Origin: Gammaproteobacteria bacterium
GTDB lineage: Bacteria > Pseudomonadota > Gammaproteobacteria > Steroidobacterales > Foliamicaceae
DNA: 51,414 nucleotides
Assembly (NCBI GenBank): GCA_007571315.1
Contig: RKRP01000133.1
Span: 1-51,414 of the forward strand
Reading direction: 5' to 3'
Numbering within the stretch: position 1 is the first letter of the stretch; each line of letters opens with the position of its first letter. A program made the translations under genes and the position numbers. The notes under the pieces are model-generated. The model worked only from the letters and a program-made list of their open reading frames with translations, was not told where the DNA came from and did no database searches. This document shows, piece after piece, positions 38,836-48,189 of the stretch.

Positions 38836-40951
38836 CCGCCAAATTGTAGGCGGCTGCCCCGCCATTGCCTGATGACAGGCGCAGCACCTGATCGGCATGG
38901 CGCAGTATGGCCGGACGGTGGGCGGCGCACACTACGGTTACGTCGAGATTCTTGAGCATCTGCACCACCCGCTCCTCGGTTGCGGGGTCCAGGTGGCTGG
39001 TGGCCTCGTCGAGTATCAGCGCGCGCGGGCGGCGATACAGCGCTCTCGCCAGCAGGATTCTCTGCGCCTGGCCGCCCGACAGATTGGAACCCATGTCGCC
39101 AATCTGGCTGGCCATGCCCATGGGGAATTGTCGAATTTCCGCGTCCATGGCCGCCAGGCGAGCAACTTCCTCAATCAGTTCGGCATCCGGCGCCGGGTCG
39201 AAGAAACTGATATTCTCGGCGATGCTGCCTCGGAACAGCACGTCGCCCTGCAGCACAAGGCCCAGTTGCCGGCGATACTCGCGGCGCTGAAGCCTTTCCA
39301 CTTCCGTTCCGTCTGCCAGAAGCCTTCCCTCCGTAGGTGTTTCCAGGCCCGCCAGAAGTTTGAGAAAAGTGCTCTTGCCGCAGCCGGATGGCCCTGTCAG
39401 CACCACCAGCTGGCCCGGTTCAATACGGCAGGAAAATTTGCGCAGCACGAATCCCTCGTTGCCGCTGTAGGCAAATCCCATTCCCTGCGCCTCGAACGCG
39501 CCATCAAGCCGGCCAACCGGCAAGCCATCCTCCGGTTCGGCCTCGTGCTCCACGATATCCCCCAGCCGCTCGGCATGCAGCCGCAGCATGTAAGCCTGTT
39601 GAAACAGCGCAATAAGCGCACTGAGGGCCGCGCTGAACCGGCCGCGCAGCGACATGAAGGCAAACAGCGCGCCGAGCGTGATCTGACCATTAAACAGCGC
39701 CAGCACCCCAACGCCCAGAAACGCGATCTGCTCGGCTTCCCCAAGCGCGCTCAGCCCGGCGCCGGACCACATGCCTATGCGCGCGCTGCGCACATTCAGG
39801 TTGAGCTTATCGACCAGGTGCGTTTGCCAAACCGTGAGGCGCTCGCTCTCGCCGGCCAGCGCCTTTACCGTTTCGCTTCCGCGAAGCGATTCCAGCATCG
39901 CTGAACTCTGCTTCGCCCCCGCCACCAGCCCGTCCCGCGACAACCGTCTCTGCGCGGGAAGAACGCTCCACACCAACCCGGCGCGAAGCGCCAGCCCGGC
40001 CAGGCTGATCATCATCAGGACCGGGCTGTAGATCAGCATCACCACGCCTGCAAGAGTTACCTTGAGCAGATTGATAATGCCTGTGACCACCGAGCCTGTC
40101 GCGAACTGGATGATGGGCGCCAGCGATTGCATGCGCGAGACTACATCGCCCACATGCCGCTCCCGGAAGAAGCGCGCCGGCAGGCTGAACAGCCGCCGGG
40201 TTAGATTGCGGGAGGTTTGCAGGGAAATCGAGGTGGATAGCCAAATTCCAATCCAGCCCTGGAGCAGTTGCAGCGGGATTGTTACCGCCGCCAGCAGCGC
40301 CATGGCGATCAGCATGGAGCGCAGCAATTCGGAATCCTGGGATGTGGTTACTTCGTCGATCAGGATTTGCGAAAGTATGGGTGGCGCCAGGCTGAGTATC
40401 TGCATCGCCAGCGCAATCAGGGTGAGGCCGGACAGCGTGCGCGCGAGACCGTCGAATGAACGGGCTATGGACTTGAGCGGCAGCGCGCCACGCAAGTCGG
40501 AGCGCCTGAAATTCGCGTGCGGGGCGAGTTCCAGCGCCACGCCCGTAAAGCGTTCGTCGAGTTGCGCAACGCGCCACCAGCGGCGCTCGCCCGCAGGGTC
40601 GAGGATCAGCGCGCGCTGCTTGCGGACTTTCTCCAGCACAACATAGTGGTCCAGATTCCAGTGCAGGATGCAGGGAACCTTGAGCTGCGCAAACTCTTCC
40701 AGTTCCAGCCTGAGCGGCCGTCCGCTCAGGCCCAGTTTTTCGGCGGCATCCATCAGCGCTTGCAACGTGTGTCCGCGTCCCGCTCCGCCGGCGCGGGCGC
40801 GGGTTGTGGTCAAGTTCATGCGCAGTCCGTGAAAGTCGGCGATCATCGCCAGACAGGCCAGCCCGCACTCGGACTGCTGGTGCTGGGGAATGTGCCGCAG
40901 CCTCCTGGGGCGGCCGATGGCGGCATCAAACGCCTGCTTGAACGTCGGCAA
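38801..40951 (-). CDS. peptidase (C39)-containing ABC exporter, CvaB/RaxB-like (PCAT)
   Basis: C39 triad in HIPQHQQSECGLACLAMIADFHG, WNLDHYVVL, ILDPAG; Walker A GPSGCGKST, LSGGQAQR, Walker B ALILDEAT. Confidence 0.93.
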   Translation of the reverse strand: MPTFKQAFDAAIGRPRRLRHIPQHQQSECGLACLAMIADFHGLRMNLTTTRARAGGAGRGHTLQALMDAAEKLGLSGRPLRLELEEFAQLKVPCILHWNLDHYVVLEKVRKQRALILDPAGERRWWRVAQLDERFTGVALELAPHANFRRSDLRGALPLKSIARSFDGLARTLSGLTLIALAMQILSLAPPILSQILIDEVTTSQDSELLRSMLIAMALLAAVTIPLQLLQGWIGIWLSTSISLQTSRNLTRRLFSLPARFFRERHVGDVVSRMQSLAPIIQFATGSVVTGIINLLKVTLAGVVMLIYSPVLMMISLAGLALRAGLVWSVLPAQRRLSRDGLVAGAKQSSAMLESLRGSETVKALAGESERLTVWQTHLVDKLNLNVRSARIGMWSGAGLSALGEAEQIAFLGVGVLALFNGQITLGALFAFMSLRGRFSAALSALIALFQQAYMLRLHAERLGDIVEHEAEPEDGLPVGRLDGAFEAQGMGFAYSGNEGFVLRKFSCRIEPGQLVVLTGPSGCGKSTFLKLLAGLETPTEGRLLADGTEVERLQRREYRRQLGLVLQGDVLFRGSIAENISFFDPAPDAELIEEVARLAAMDAEIRQFPMGMASQIGDMGSNLSGGQAQRILLARALYRRPRALILDEATSHLDPATEERVVQMLKNLDVTVVCAAHRPAILRHADQVLRLSSGNGGAAAYNLADDRPPTPGLVG

Positions 40952-42251
40952 GCGCAGGCTCCTCCGCGTTTATCAAGGCTTCGCCGGCGCCGCGAATGAG
41001 CGGATCCAAAAGCCAGCGTATGAGTGTGCGCCGGGTTTCAATGATGGTGGCGTCCACCCCCAGCCCCGGGCGCAGCGGCCAGCTCCGGCCCTTGGCTTGC
41101 ATGTGCTGCCGTTCAAGTCTCACGCGCGCCTCGTAGGCGGGAGCAAGCACATTCGGAACCAGGCGAATGGCATGCGCCTCAAGCGGGCTGGAAGTCATTT
41201 CCGTAACCGTGCCCTTCAATACGCCAAACTGGCGCGACGGAAAGGCCGGAAGTTTCAGCACCGCCTCCTGTCCGGCCTCGGCTCGCCCGCCGGCCGCTGA
41301 CGAAAGGTAAAGCCGGGCTTCCATTTCCGCGCCGGGCGGGTGAATGGTAGCTACCGCATCGCCAATGTTGACCGGCTTGCCGGCGCTCGCCAGCACGTCG
41401 GCAAGTTGTCCTCGCATGGGCGCGACGATTGCGCGGCGGGATAACCCGTCCAGCTCCACGGCGCGTTCCGCCAAACGCTCCGATTCAATCTCCAGGCTCA
41501 AATCCAGCGCCTCGAAGGACTGGCGCTCAGCAATCATTCCCTGCGAGAGGCGATCGACAGCGGCCTCGGTTTCAATTCTCTGGGAACGCAGTTGATCCAG
41601 CAGCGCCATGGCTTGCAGCCTCCGCAGTTCCGAAGGCTCCACATCGCGCCTCGCCGCGTGTCCTTGAGACGCCAGCGCCTCCAGCCGCTTGTAGCCGGCA
41701 TCCGCCAGTTCAACCTGGCGGGCCGCGTTTTGAACCCGCGCCTTGAGCAAATCCAGCGTGGATTTGAGTGCCGCCTGCTCAAGACGCATGGAGCGCATTC
41801 TTGCGTCGAAGGCGTTTCGTTCCCTGTGCCGGCGCTGCTGCAGCAATTGCCGCTGTTGCGCCGCCGACCCCGACCGGGTCTCGTAACTGCCGATCCCGTC
41901 GGCAAGAGCGCGGTCCACGGCCAGCGTCATCAACGCGCTGCCGGCCTCCACCGTGTCGCCCGGCTTTACCAGCACTTCCTCGATCACGCCGCTTTGCTCG
42001 GCGGGTATTGTGGTAAGACCGCCCACGGGCAGCAGCACGCCGGGGGCATGCAGCCGGCTTGGCACCTGGACCACGAAGGCCAGGGCAATCAGCGCGGCAA
42101 TGCAAGCGCATGCAATCCACACTGCAAGAGGGGTGGAGGCCGGCCCGGCCAGCAGCACCTTCCCAAGGAAGCGATTCCGCTGACTTGTCAGGGCGTTCTC
42201 GCGGAACAAACCGGGGTCGTTTGGAGAACGCCTTGTTGGATGGTTGCCCAC
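40926..42251 (-). CDS. HlyD/CvaA-like membrane fusion protein
   Basis: Single N-terminal TM; TIPAEQSGVIEEVLVKPGDTVEAGSALMTL lipoyl-like; coiled coil; overlaps the PCAT gene. Confidence 0.9.
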   Translation of the reverse strand: MGNHPTRRSPNDPGLFRENALTSQRNRFLGKVLLAGPASTPLAVWIACACIAALIALAFVVQVPSRLHAPGVLLPVGGLTTIPAEQSGVIEEVLVKPGDTVEAGSALMTLAVDRALADGIGSYETRSGSAAQQRQLLQQRRHRERNAFDARMRSMRLEQAALKSTLDLLKARVQNAARQVELADAGYKRLEALASQGHAARRDVEPSELRRLQAMALLDQLRSQRIETEAAVDRLSQGMIAERQSFEALDLSLEIESERLAERAVELDGLSRRAIVAPMRGQLADVLASAGKPVNIGDAVATIHPPGAEMEARLYLSSAAGGRAEAGQEAVLKLPAFPSRQFGVLKGTVTEMTSSPLEAHAIRLVPNVLAPAYEARVRLERQHMQAKGRSWPLRPGLGVDATIIETRRTLIRWLLDPLIRGAGEALINAEEPALADVQAGV

Positions 42252-42285
42252 CGGACCGGCCTCTATGCTTTCTGACTGTTTGACG

Positions 42286-42507
42286 TCACAGCACCTCCGG
42301 CCACTCGTCGCTGCATGGCGGCAGCCAATGCGACGGAACCGGTTTGGACGAATCCTCCATCCCTGTTTCCTGCTGCCTCTCCGGCACCAGGATCCAACGG
42401 TTGGGAGGCTCCTTCCAGCGCGGAATTTCGTGCCGCATAAGGGTGCGAAATTCCTCTGGATGCCCGCCCGCAGGCAAGCGAATTTCCCGCAACGTCAACT
42501 TTCTCAT
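42286..42507 (-). CDS. double-glycine leader peptide 2, Pro/Trp-rich core (putative microcin-like precursor)
   Basis: MRKLTLREIRLPAGG leader; GGAG RBS; directly upstream of the MFP/PCAT genes. Confidence 0.7.
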   Translation of the reverse strand: MRKLTLREIRLPAGGHPEEFRTLMRHEIPRWKEPPNRWILVPERQQETGMEDSSKPVPSHWLPPCSDEWPEVL

Positions 42508-42570
42508 GTCAATCTCCGTTTGCTGAGCGCCAACGCTCACTCGCCTGCCGCATCTGGAGCGGCAGCGCGG

Positions 42571-42933
42571 CTAGTCGTTGTCAGTAACGACTACCAGCTG
42601 GTACGCGGGAAGCGGGGCGTAATCGTCCGTTATCCCTACAGTCCCTTGCACCACAACGCCACCACTGCCGCCGCCGCTATCCGATTCTTCGCCATCTGAT
42701 TTCTCTTTTTCCTCCATGGCGCATAAGGGCCGCGCAACAACTTCAGCCACGAGCGCGCCCGCTGAAGCGCCAACAATCGCCCCGGGAACCGCGCCCATGC
42801 CTCCTGCTGCGGTGCCGACTATCGCGCCAGTGCCGGCTCCTATGACTATGGCCGCCGCCTTGACGTTTTGCACGCATTCGGATTCGTGTCCGCCAGCAAC
42901 GGCGGCGCATTCGCTATCGAGTAGTACTCGCAT
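42571..42933 (-). CDS. double-glycine leader peptide 1, Gly/Ala-rich core (putative class II microcin precursor)
   Basis: MRVLLDSECAAVAGG leader; AGGAGGT RBS; GxxxG-rich hydrophobic core GAGTGAIVGTAAGGMGAVPGAIVGASAGALV. Confidence 0.8.
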   Translation of the reverse strand: MRVLLDSECAAVAGGHESECVQNVKAAAIVIGAGTGAIVGTAAGGMGAVPGAIVGASAGALVAEVVARPLCAMEEKEKSDGEESDSGGGSGGVVVQGTVGITDDYAPLPAYQLVVVTDND

Positions 42934-43108
42934 GATTTACCTCCTTGTAAGGATTGAATTGCGCGGCGCAACCCCTGCGCCGCTTCGATGAGCACAATGG
43001 ACTTTCCCCGAGATGAAGGAAACCGGAAAATTGCTCGCGTACCGCGAATATTTCTATCCCGCGAGCTTATCCGCCTAACGCGGCACTAATACGGCTATTG
43101 CATGAGCA

Positions 43109-43182
43109 TGGAGCGGACGATGGGAATCGAACCCACATCATCAGCTTGGGAAGCTGAGGTTCTACCTTTGAACTACGCCCGC
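43109..43182 (-). tRNA. tRNA-Gly (CCC)
   Basis: Reverse strand GCGGGCGTAGTTCAAAGGTAGAACCTCAGCTTCCCAAGCTGATGATGTGGGTTCGATTCCCATCGTCCGCTCCA. Confidence 0.95.
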
Positions 43183-43271
43183 TGCGCGGCTCAGTCTATG
43201 CTAGATTTCCAGTGCCGCAAAGGGGCCGGCGACAGAGGCGGCCAACGGTGGTTGCGGCGGGTGGAGGCGAA

Positions 43272-43949
43272 GTGAATTCCGAGGCTGAAAGACGGGCCGA
43301 CCCACGCAGCTTCGTTCGCAGATCGGGGCGGACCACCTCGGCTCAGAAGCGCGCCCTGAAGGAGCTATGGCCGCGCTACGGCGTGGATGAAACCGGCGCG
43401 CTCCCGCCGCTCAAGGAAGTATTCGGGAGGGAGGCGCGCACGGTGCTGGAGATCGGCTTCGGCAACGGCAAGACGCTGGTGCGCGCCGCCGCGGAATCCC
43501 CGCAGTTCAATTTTCTGGGCGTGGAGGTTCATCGGCCCGGCCTGGGGCGTTGCCTGCTTGAGGCCGAACGCGCCGGGCTTTCAAACTTGCGCCTCATGCA
43601 AGCCGATGCCGTGGAAGTTCTGAGGTCGCAATTGCCGCAGGCTTCCGTGGCGATGGTTTGCCTGTATTTTCCCGATCCCTGGCCACGCAAGCGGCATCAC
43701 AAGCGGCGGCTGGTGCAGCCGGGTTTCATCGCGCTGCTTGAGCGGGCGCTGGAGCCCGGAGGGATGTTCCACGTGGCCACCGACTGGTCGCCATACGCCG
43801 AGCACATCGAAGGCGTGATGGATGGCATGACGGCATTCGAGCGGCTCGCCAGCCCTCCGGCGCGCTGCGCCACGCGTTTCGAGCTGCGCGGCAGCGCGCT
43901 GGGTCACAAAATCTGGGAGGCCGCCTACCGGCTGCGGCCTCTTGCGTAG
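43272..43949 (+). CDS. trmB: tRNA (guanine-N7-)-methyltransferase (GTG start 43272 or 43212)
   Basis: VLEIGFGNGKTLV; VCLYFPDPWPRKRHHKRRLVQPGF. Confidence 0.94.
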   Translation: MNSEAERRADPRSFVRRSGRTTSAQKRALKELWPRYGVDETGALPPLKEVFGREARTVLEIGFGNGKTLVRAAAESPQFNFLGVEVHRPGLGRCLLEAERAGLSNLRLMQADAVEVLRSQLPQASVAMVCLYFPDPWPRKRHHKRRLVQPGFIALLERALEPGGMFHVATDWSPYAEHIEGVMDGMTAFERLASPPARCATRFELRGSALGHKIWEAAYRLRPLA

Positions 43950-44056
43950 CTGTGCGGCTGCGCGAGGCGAAGTTCGATAAAAAAGCGACCGAAACGCCCA
44001 AAAAGAAAATCGCCGCCACCCGCGGGCGCAGGAAGGCGCCGAAGCCCCCGTAGCGG

Positions 44057-44824
44057 TCAGTCCGCATAATCAAGAATCAGCGGCGCGTGGTCGGAGAACC
44101 GCTTGCGCTTGTAGATGGAAGCCGCCCGAACCCGCTCCGCCAGATGCGGCGTGGCCACTTGGTAGTCGATGCGCCAGCCGACATTCCTGGCCCAGGCCTG
44201 GCCGCGGTTCGACCACCAGGTGTACTGATCAGGATGGGGGTTGATGCGGCGGAAGCAATCGACAAAGCCGAATTCCCCAAACAGCCGGTCCATCCAGGCG
44301 CGTTCTTCCGGAAGGAAGCCGGAATTTTTCCGGTTGCCGCGCCAGTTTTTGAGATCAATCCGGCGATGCGCAATGTTGAAGTCTCCGCACAGCAGATGCT
44401 CTCTGCCACTGTCGCGCGCCGCCCTCAGCAGGGGCGTGAACTCATCCAGGAACCGGTACTTGGCCTCCTGGCGGTGTTCCGAAGACGAGCCCGAAGGCAA
44501 GTACAGCGAAACCACGCTCAAGCCTCCGAAGCGCGCTTCCAGATAACGGCCCTCGGCATCGAATTCCACCGAGCCGAAACCGCGCAGCACTTCGTCGGGT
44601 TCGCGCCGGGAATACAGGCCCACGCCCGAATATCCCTTGCGCTCGGCGCTCTCGTAGAAGCAATGCCAGTTGCGGGGCCAGAACTCGCGGCTTTGCAGCT
44701 GGTTCTCCTGCGCCTTCAGTTCCTGCAGGCACACCAAGTCGGCTTTCTGGCGCCGCAGCCAGTTAAAGAAGCCCTTGCGCGCCGCCGCCCGGATGCCGTT
44801 GGCGTTCAGCGTAATAACCCGCAT
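44057..44824 (-). CDS. xth: exodeoxyribonuclease III
   Basis: MRVITLNANGIRAAARKGFFNWL; VCLQELKAQ; GDFNIAHRRIDLKN; FSDHAPL. Confidence 0.94.
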   Translation of the reverse strand: MRVITLNANGIRAAARKGFFNWLRRQKADLVCLQELKAQENQLQSREFWPRNWHCFYESAERKGYSGVGLYSRREPDEVLRGFGSVEFDAEGRYLEARFGGLSVVSLYLPSGSSSEHRQEAKYRFLDEFTPLLRAARDSGREHLLCGDFNIAHRRIDLKNWRGNRKNSGFLPEERAWMDRLFGEFGFVDCFRRINPHPDQYTWWSNRGQAWARNVGWRIDYQVATPHLAERVRAASIYKRKRFSDHAPLILDYAD

Positions 44825-44861
44825 GCGGCCCCCGGCGCCTGCGTAACGGAACGCCGCGGCC

Positions 44862-45623
44862 TTACCAGCGCAGGCCGCCGTCGAGATCGATGACTCGTCC
44901 CGATATGTAGTCGTTCTCCAGGATGAATTGCGCAGTCTGCGCCACTTCGTCCGGCTCGCCCAGACGTTTGGCCGGCACCATGGCCGCGAGCCGTTCGCGG
45001 GCCTCGGGCTTCATCGCCGCCACCATCTCCGTATTCATCAGACCTGGCGCGATCGCCGCCGCCCGAATTCCGTGGCGGGCCAGCTCGCGCGCCCACAGCA
45101 CGGTGAGCGCGGCCACGCCGGCCTTGGTGGCGGAGTAGTTGGACTGGCCAAAATTGCCGGCCCGGGAGAGGCTGGAGATGTTGATGATGACGCCTCCGTT
45201 CCCGAAGCTCGCCATATGCGCAGCGGCCTCGCGGGCGCACAAGAAGGTGCCCGTGAGGTTAACGTCAATAACCGCCTGCCAGTCTTGCAGCGGCATCTTG
45301 CCCAGCAATTCGCCGTCCTTGTGTTTGATAAGCAGGCCGTCGCGGGTAATGCCGGCATTGTTGATGAGCGCATCAAGAGCGCCGCAATCCGAGGCCACCG
45401 CATCCATGAAGGCGGTAACGTCCGCTTCCTTCGAGACATTGGCGCCGTAGCAATGAACTTCAGCGCCGGCTCCGCGGCAGCAGGCGGCCGTATCGGCCAG
45501 ACCGTCCTCCTTGAGGTCGCACAAGGCCAGCCGCGCGCCGGCGCTGGCCAGGCGGCGCGCCATGGCCGCGCCTAAGCCGCGCGCCGCTCCCGTAATGATG
45601 ATGGTCTTGCCCTTGATTTCCAC
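44862..45623 (-). CDS. SDR-family 3-oxoacyl-ACP reductase-like
   Basis: ITGAARGLGAAMA; NNAGITRDGLL; YSATKAGVAALT. Confidence 0.92.
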   Translation of the reverse strand: MEIKGKTIIITGAARGLGAAMARRLASAGARLALCDLKEDGLADTAACCRGAGAEVHCYGANVSKEADVTAFMDAVASDCGALDALINNAGITRDGLLIKHKDGELLGKMPLQDWQAVIDVNLTGTFLCAREAAAHMASFGNGGVIINISSLSRAGNFGQSNYSATKAGVAALTVLWARELARHGIRAAAIAPGLMNTEMVAAMKPEARERLAAMVPAKRLGEPDEVAQTAQFILENDYISGRVIDLDGGLRW

Positions 45624-45657
45624 TGGAACCGCTCCTCGGATAAAAGTGGGCGCAATC

Positions 45658-46722
45658 CTACTCCATCGCGCTGCTCGCCGCCTCTTGCCGCGGCTTGTTG
45701 CCCGTAACCGCCCAGCCCATCAGCGCCTCGCCCCGGTAGATCAGCGGGAACCAGCCCTCCACCGCAATTCCCGCCCCGCGCAGGCAGCCGAGAAGCCGGT
45801 CGAATTCTCCCTCGCTGGGCGTGGCGGCAAGCAGGTCCTCCATGCGCCTCTGGTATGCCGCGCAGGATTCCTTCAGGCGCCGTATCGTTTGGCGTCTTTG
45901 CGAGGCTTCAATCCGGGGCGCGAAAACGCTGCTCAGCCCTTGCAGGATAAACCCGATGCCGTAGCCGGGGTCGCTGAACCTCGCGGCTTGCTGCTGCACC
46001 CGATCAACCGATGCGTTCAGTTTTCGCCGCAAATGCTCGGCTTTGCCGTCGCCCCGCAACAGGCGCCGCTCAAATGCGCTGCCAGCGCCGGCCATGGCTT
46101 TGACTACCCGGCCGGCTTTCTCCAGCAAGCGCTCTTGCTCCAGGCAAAGACGGTGCTGCTCCAGTCCTTCCCGCGCCTCGCGCACCACCACCGAGTTGGC
46201 GTGATGCGTAATAAGCGCGATGCGCCCGCCAGGCTTGAGGATGCGCATGACCTCCTGCGCGCTGGCCGCGGGGTCCCCGTACTCGAACCCATATTGCGAG
46301 GTTGCCAGGTCCACGCTGCCGCTTTCCAGTCCGGTTCGCTCGTTTGGCGCATTGCCGCGGAAGCGCACCTGGCCCAGCCATGGCCGGGCCGCTTCAGCGC
46401 CGCCTGCATCCCGCTCCGGCTTGATGGCGGCCTTGTCCAGCGCCTCAATTGCAAACTGCTTGCCGCGCGTTGCGGAATACTCCGCCGCCAGAAGAGCCAC
46501 GGCGCCGTTGCCGGTAGCCAGGTCCGCCACTCGCGCTTCGGGAGTGAGGGTGGCGAACTGGCGTTCCCAGAATTCCCGAATCTCCCCGTCGTAATTGGGA
46601 TTGCCGTTCCGCTCGAAGGTTGTAACGCTGCCGTGGCGCCAGAACTGCAGCCACTCGCTGTTATCGAGTTTTCCGCGGCGTTTATCCTTGCTTCTGGGGC
46701 CCTTGCGCCCGGGGTTGCTCAT
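45658..46722 (-). CDS. class I SAM-dependent methyltransferase
   Basis: VADLATGNGAVALLAAEY; MRILKPGGRIALITHH. Confidence 0.8.
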   Translation of the reverse strand: MSNPGRKGPRSKDKRRGKLDNSEWLQFWRHGSVTTFERNGNPNYDGEIREFWERQFATLTPEARVADLATGNGAVALLAAEYSATRGKQFAIEALDKAAIKPERDAGGAEAARPWLGQVRFRGNAPNERTGLESGSVDLATSQYGFEYGDPAASAQEVMRILKPGGRIALITHHANSVVVREAREGLEQHRLCLEQERLLEKAGRVVKAMAGAGSAFERRLLRGDGKAEHLRRKLNASVDRVQQQAARFSDPGYGIGFILQGLSSVFAPRIEASQRRQTIRRLKESCAAYQRRMEDLLAATPSEGEFDRLLGCLRGAGIAVEGWFPLIYRGEALMGWAVTGNKPRQEAASSAME

Positions 46723-46734
46723 GCAACATCCGGC

Positions 46735-47523
46735 CTAGGCGCCGGTAAAGCGTGGCGCCCTTTTCTCCAGAAACGCCGCTATGCCTTCGGCCGCGTCCGC
46801 CGAGGCGGCGCATGTTTCCTGTGCTTCGGCCTCGGCCATGAACATGTCCTCAAACGAAAGCGCTGCCGCCTTGCGCACAAGTTTCTTTGTGGCGGCCAGT
46901 GCCAGCGGCGCCTTTATCGCCAGTTCGCCCGCCCAGTTTTCGGCCGTTTGCAGCGCTTGCCCCGGCGGGGCCAGACGGTTGACCAGGTTCAACTCCAGGG
47001 CGCGGCTCGCGGGCATGCGGTCGCCGCCGATGGCGAACTCAAAAGCCGCGCGCTGACCCAGCGCCCGGGTAAGCGTCCAGGTGGCCCCGCCATCAGGAAT
47101 AAGGCCGATGTTGGAAAAAGGGCAAAGCAGAAAGGCGTTTTCTTCCATTACCACCAAGTCGCAGGCGACCGCCAGGGACATGCCAATGCCTGCCGCGCCT
47201 CCCTGAATGGCGGCGATTACGGGCTGCGTAGCCTCCGCGACCGCGTCGAATACAGGCTTGTATTCCTTCAGAAGAATGTCTCGTATCGACTCCGTTCCCA
47301 AGGCGCTCCGTTTAAGGTTTGCTCCGGCGCTGAAGAATCTCCCGCTGCCGCCCAGCACGATCGCCCGCACCGAAGGGTCCTGCGCCGCTTCCATGAGCGC
47401 CGCCGCCAACTGCGCCCTCAACTCCGGCGTGAAGCTGTTGAGATTGCCGGGCTGGTCCATCAGCACCGTGGCCACGGCGCCGCTGTTTCGCGCCCGAACT
47501 ACCGCGTCCTGACTGGCTCCCAC
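46735..47523 (-). CDS. enoyl-CoA hydratase/isomerase
   Basis: GSGRFFSAGANLK; AAIQGGAAGIGMSLAVACDLVVMEENAFL; GTG start at 47523. Confidence 0.92.
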   Translation of the reverse strand: MGASQDAVVRARNSGAVATVLMDQPGNLNSFTPELRAQLAAALMEAAQDPSVRAIVLGGSGRFFSAGANLKRSALGTESIRDILLKEYKPVFDAVAEATQPVIAAIQGGAAGIGMSLAVACDLVVMEENAFLLCPFSNIGLIPDGGATWTLTRALGQRAAFEFAIGGDRMPASRALELNLVNRLAPPGQALQTAENWAGELAIKAPLALAATKKLVRKAAALSFEDMFMAEAEAQETCAASADAAEGIAAFLEKRAPRFTGA

Positions 47524-47537
47524 GCCACGCAGGGCTG

Positions 47538-48149
47538 TTAGGCCGCGCCTCGGGAGCGCGCATAGGCCGGACGCTTCTTGCAACTGTTCATCCACTTGTT
47601 CACCTTGGCCTGCGACGCGATGTCGTAGCCCAGCATTCCCAGCATGTCCAGCACTGAAACGCAGATAAGGTCCGCCGCCGTGAACTGGTCGCCCAGGAGG
47701 TGGGAGCGCCTGGCGAGTTGCTTCTCCAGAACGCCCAGGGGTTCCGCCAGAGCGGCTTCGGCCGCTTGGGCCGCGGCCTCGTTGTGGTTGTCGCCGGTGT
47801 GCACGAATTTCTGCATGAACATCGTTACGATGGGCGGCTCCAGTTCGGTCATGGCGAAGAACGCCCATTGCAGCACATGAGCGCGCTGCGCCTGGGTGGC
47901 GGGCCAAAGCTCCCGGTCATCATATTTAGCGGCCAGGTACAGGTTGATGGCGGTGGATTCAAACAGCTTGAGATTGCCATCTTCCATGGCCGGCGCCTTG
48001 CCGGTAATTGTGACCGCGCCGATCGCTTTCCTGCGTTCCTCCCGCGACAGGTCGTCCATGGGAACGTGCTCGTAAGGGATGGACAATTCTTCCAGCATCC
48101 ACAAGCAGCGCGCCGCTCGAGACTGTAGCGGGCCGTATAAGCGGATCAT
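47538..48149 (-). CDS. glutathione S-transferase
   Basis: MIRLYGPLQSRAARCLWMLEELSIPYEHV; ESTAINLYLAAKY; FTAADLICVSVL. Confidence 0.92.
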   Translation of the reverse strand: MIRLYGPLQSRAARCLWMLEELSIPYEHVPMDDLSREERRKAIGAVTITGKAPAMEDGNLKLFESTAINLYLAAKYDDRELWPATQAQRAHVLQWAFFAMTELEPPIVTMFMQKFVHTGDNHNEAAAQAAEAALAEPLGVLEKQLARRSHLLGDQFTAADLICVSVLDMLGMLGYDIASQAKVNKWMNSCKKRPAYARSRGAA

Positions 48150-48189
48150 TTATAGCTCTCCTTGGGGTGGCTACCAACCTCTTTTATCG

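Noticed and set aside
38801-43182. Integration of the microcin-like cluster at tRNA-Gly
   Set aside because: The tRNA is adjacent, but I found no duplicated tRNA 3' end, integrase or att-like repeat on the far side.
45511-47541. 676-aa plus-strand ORF
   Set aside because: Antisense to clear SDR, methyltransferase and enoyl-CoA hydratase genes; low-complexity R/A/H/Q-rich translation typical of high-GC antisense frames.
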